A DNA stretch of 5,785 nt, taken from Planctomycetota bacterium (GTDB lineage: Bacteria > Planctomycetota > Planctomycetia > Pirellulales > Lacipirellulaceae). Made by a program: the position numbers and the translations under genes. Location: positions 1 to 5,785 of the forward strand of contig JAKEIB010000244.1 in the NCBI GenBank assembly GCA_022614705.1, given 5' to 3'. Under the pieces are notes generated by a model that ran no database searches, was not told where the DNA came from, and worked only from the letters and a program-made list of their open reading frames with translations. This document shows, piece by piece, positions 5,106-5,785 of this stretch (positions are counted from its first letter, which is position 1; each line of letters opens with the position of its first letter).

Positions 5106-5785
5106 GTGTTGTTTGATTACGCAACATCTGTACGGATGCTAAAGGCGAACGTCCCGATCGCGTTTCGCACCGTTGCGGTTGCGCTCGCGGTATGTAATCC
5201 ATTGTTCGCGCTCGACTGGCCCCAATTTCGCGGCCCAAATGGTGACGGTGTCTCGAACGCCACCGATGTTCCGCTGCACTGGAACGCAACGGACCATCTC
5301 GCGTGGAAACAGGAGATACCAGGAACTGGCTGGTCCTCGCCCGTGCTGTCGCGGGGCAAGTTATATCTAACGACCGCGATTTCGGACACAACCGGCGCTA
5401 TTTCGTTACGCGCGTTGTGCTTGGACGCTGAGGACGGGCGGATCAAGTGGAACGTTGAAGTTCTGAGCCCAGAGCCGACTGCCGCCAAGCAGGTCCATGC
5501 CAAGAACAGTCTCGCCAGTCCCACGCCCATCATTGACGGCGACACGCTCTATGTTCACTTTGGCCACATGGGTACCGCGGCGCTCGACACCGATGGCAAT
5601 GTCGTATGGACACAAACGGGGCTTAAATACCGGCCGAGACACGGAAACGGCGGGTCGCCGGTGTTGGTGAACGGCCTGCTTGTATTTATGGCTCATCCGA
5701 AAAAATCTGCAACACAACAACGGAAGAAGATGCCGCGAATTAGCGAAGGGTTATTGGACATACGTGTGAGCTTGCTTTGGGTGAG
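5106..5785 (+). CDS. PQQ-binding-like beta-propeller repeat protein, 5' part
   Basis: The frame stays open from the GTG at 5106 to the right edge, giving 226 codons. Residues 1-35 form a likely Sec signal peptide: basic residues, then TVAVALAVC, then LFA just before the mature LDWPQFRGPNGDGVS (36-50). That start is the hallmark of the PQQ-like beta-propeller proteins common in planctomycetes, which are folded from WD40-like blades and usually exported. Blade signatures follow: LAWKQEIPGTGWSSPV, then KLYLTTAI, LDAEDGRIKWNVEV, HAKNSLASPTPI, LYVHFGHMGTAALDTDGNVVW and HGNGGSPVLV. Many such proteins lack the residues for binding the cofactor, so enzymatic activity should not be assumed. After LLVF (codons ending at 5687) the sequence no longer resembles the family, which usually continues with a DG-rich turn and another ALD..TG+..W blade. 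The start could also be ATG 5136. Confidence 0.85.
   Translation, partial: MLFDYATSVRMLKANVPIAFRTVAVALAVCNPLFALDWPQFRGPNGDGVSNATDVPLHWNATDHLAWKQEIPGTGWSSPVLSRGKLYLTTAISDTTGAISLRALCLDAEDGRIKWNVEVLSPEPTAAKQVHAKNSLASPTPIIDGDTLYVHFGHMGTAALDTDGNVVWTQTGLKYRPRHGNGGSPVLVNGLLVFMAHPKKSATQQRKKMPRISEGLLDIRVSLLWV
5688..5785. other. Right-edge segment unlike the beta-propeller family
   Basis: The gene frame stays open, but it now reads MAHPKKSATQQRKKMPRISE and then a hydrophobic stretch, which is lysine- and arginine-rich and without blade motifs. The other two plus-strand frames do not restore the family pattern: one stops at TAG in GCGAATTAG, the other at TGA in TACGTGTGA. A simple one-base frameshift is therefore unlikely. 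The segment is about 47% G+C, below the gene upstream. It may be the end of an inserted element, a rearrangement joint or a contig-edge artefact. Confidence 0.4.

Noticed and set aside
5764..5785. GTGTGAGCTTG near the right edge, resembling the GUGYG 5' end of a group II intron.
   Set aside because: The match is five bases of a degenerate motif and the window ends too soon to show any intron domain.

Overview
This window looks like part of a chromosome from a moderately GC-rich bacterium, most likely a member of the Planctomycetota (Pirellulales-like). Three signs support this. The downstream gene has the 'DWPQ[FW]RGPxxDG' PQQ-binding-like beta-propeller N-terminus that is abundant in that phylum. 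The intergenic spacer carries a palindromic repeat whose reading-frame ghosts (peptides like VVNSQGRQPL and TTPGADDPGY) resemble those I associate with planctomycete genomes. The genes are separated by a long, repeat-bearing spacer. The taxonomic call is an inference, not a database result.

Layout. Positions 1-75 (minus strand) hold the first 25 codons of a gene that runs off the left edge; it has a good ribosome-binding site and a hydrophobic N-terminus. Positions 76-780 are a 705-bp divergent spacer without a convincing gene. It contains a composite palindromic repeat (about 213-481). The hairpin loop of that repeat has been split by a 99-bp MITE-like element (290-388), which has near-matching 18-bp terminal inverted repeats and a perfect 9-bp target duplication (GATCCTTAC). 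Further right in the spacer are two overlapping, mutually exclusive stem-loops (524-570) and a weak promoter-like -10 box. Positions 781-2271 encode a complete NAD(P)-dependent aldehyde dehydrogenase with all main catalytic residues. Positions 2305-4911 encode a complete HrpB-type DEAH-box ATP-dependent RNA helicase. It is close enough behind the dehydrogenase to be co-transcribed. From 5106 to the right edge runs the 5' part of an exported PQQ-like beta-propeller protein, whose similarity to its family stops abruptly near 5688.

The three plus-strand genes have no evident shared pathway: the dehydrogenase is metabolic, the helicase acts on RNA, and the beta-propeller protein is probably periplasmic. 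I see no defence system or biosynthetic cluster. The most notable structure is the MITE inserted exactly in the loop of a perfect 21-bp-stem palindrome. The second is the abrupt loss of family similarity at the right edge, which may mark an insertion, a deletion or a contig artefact.
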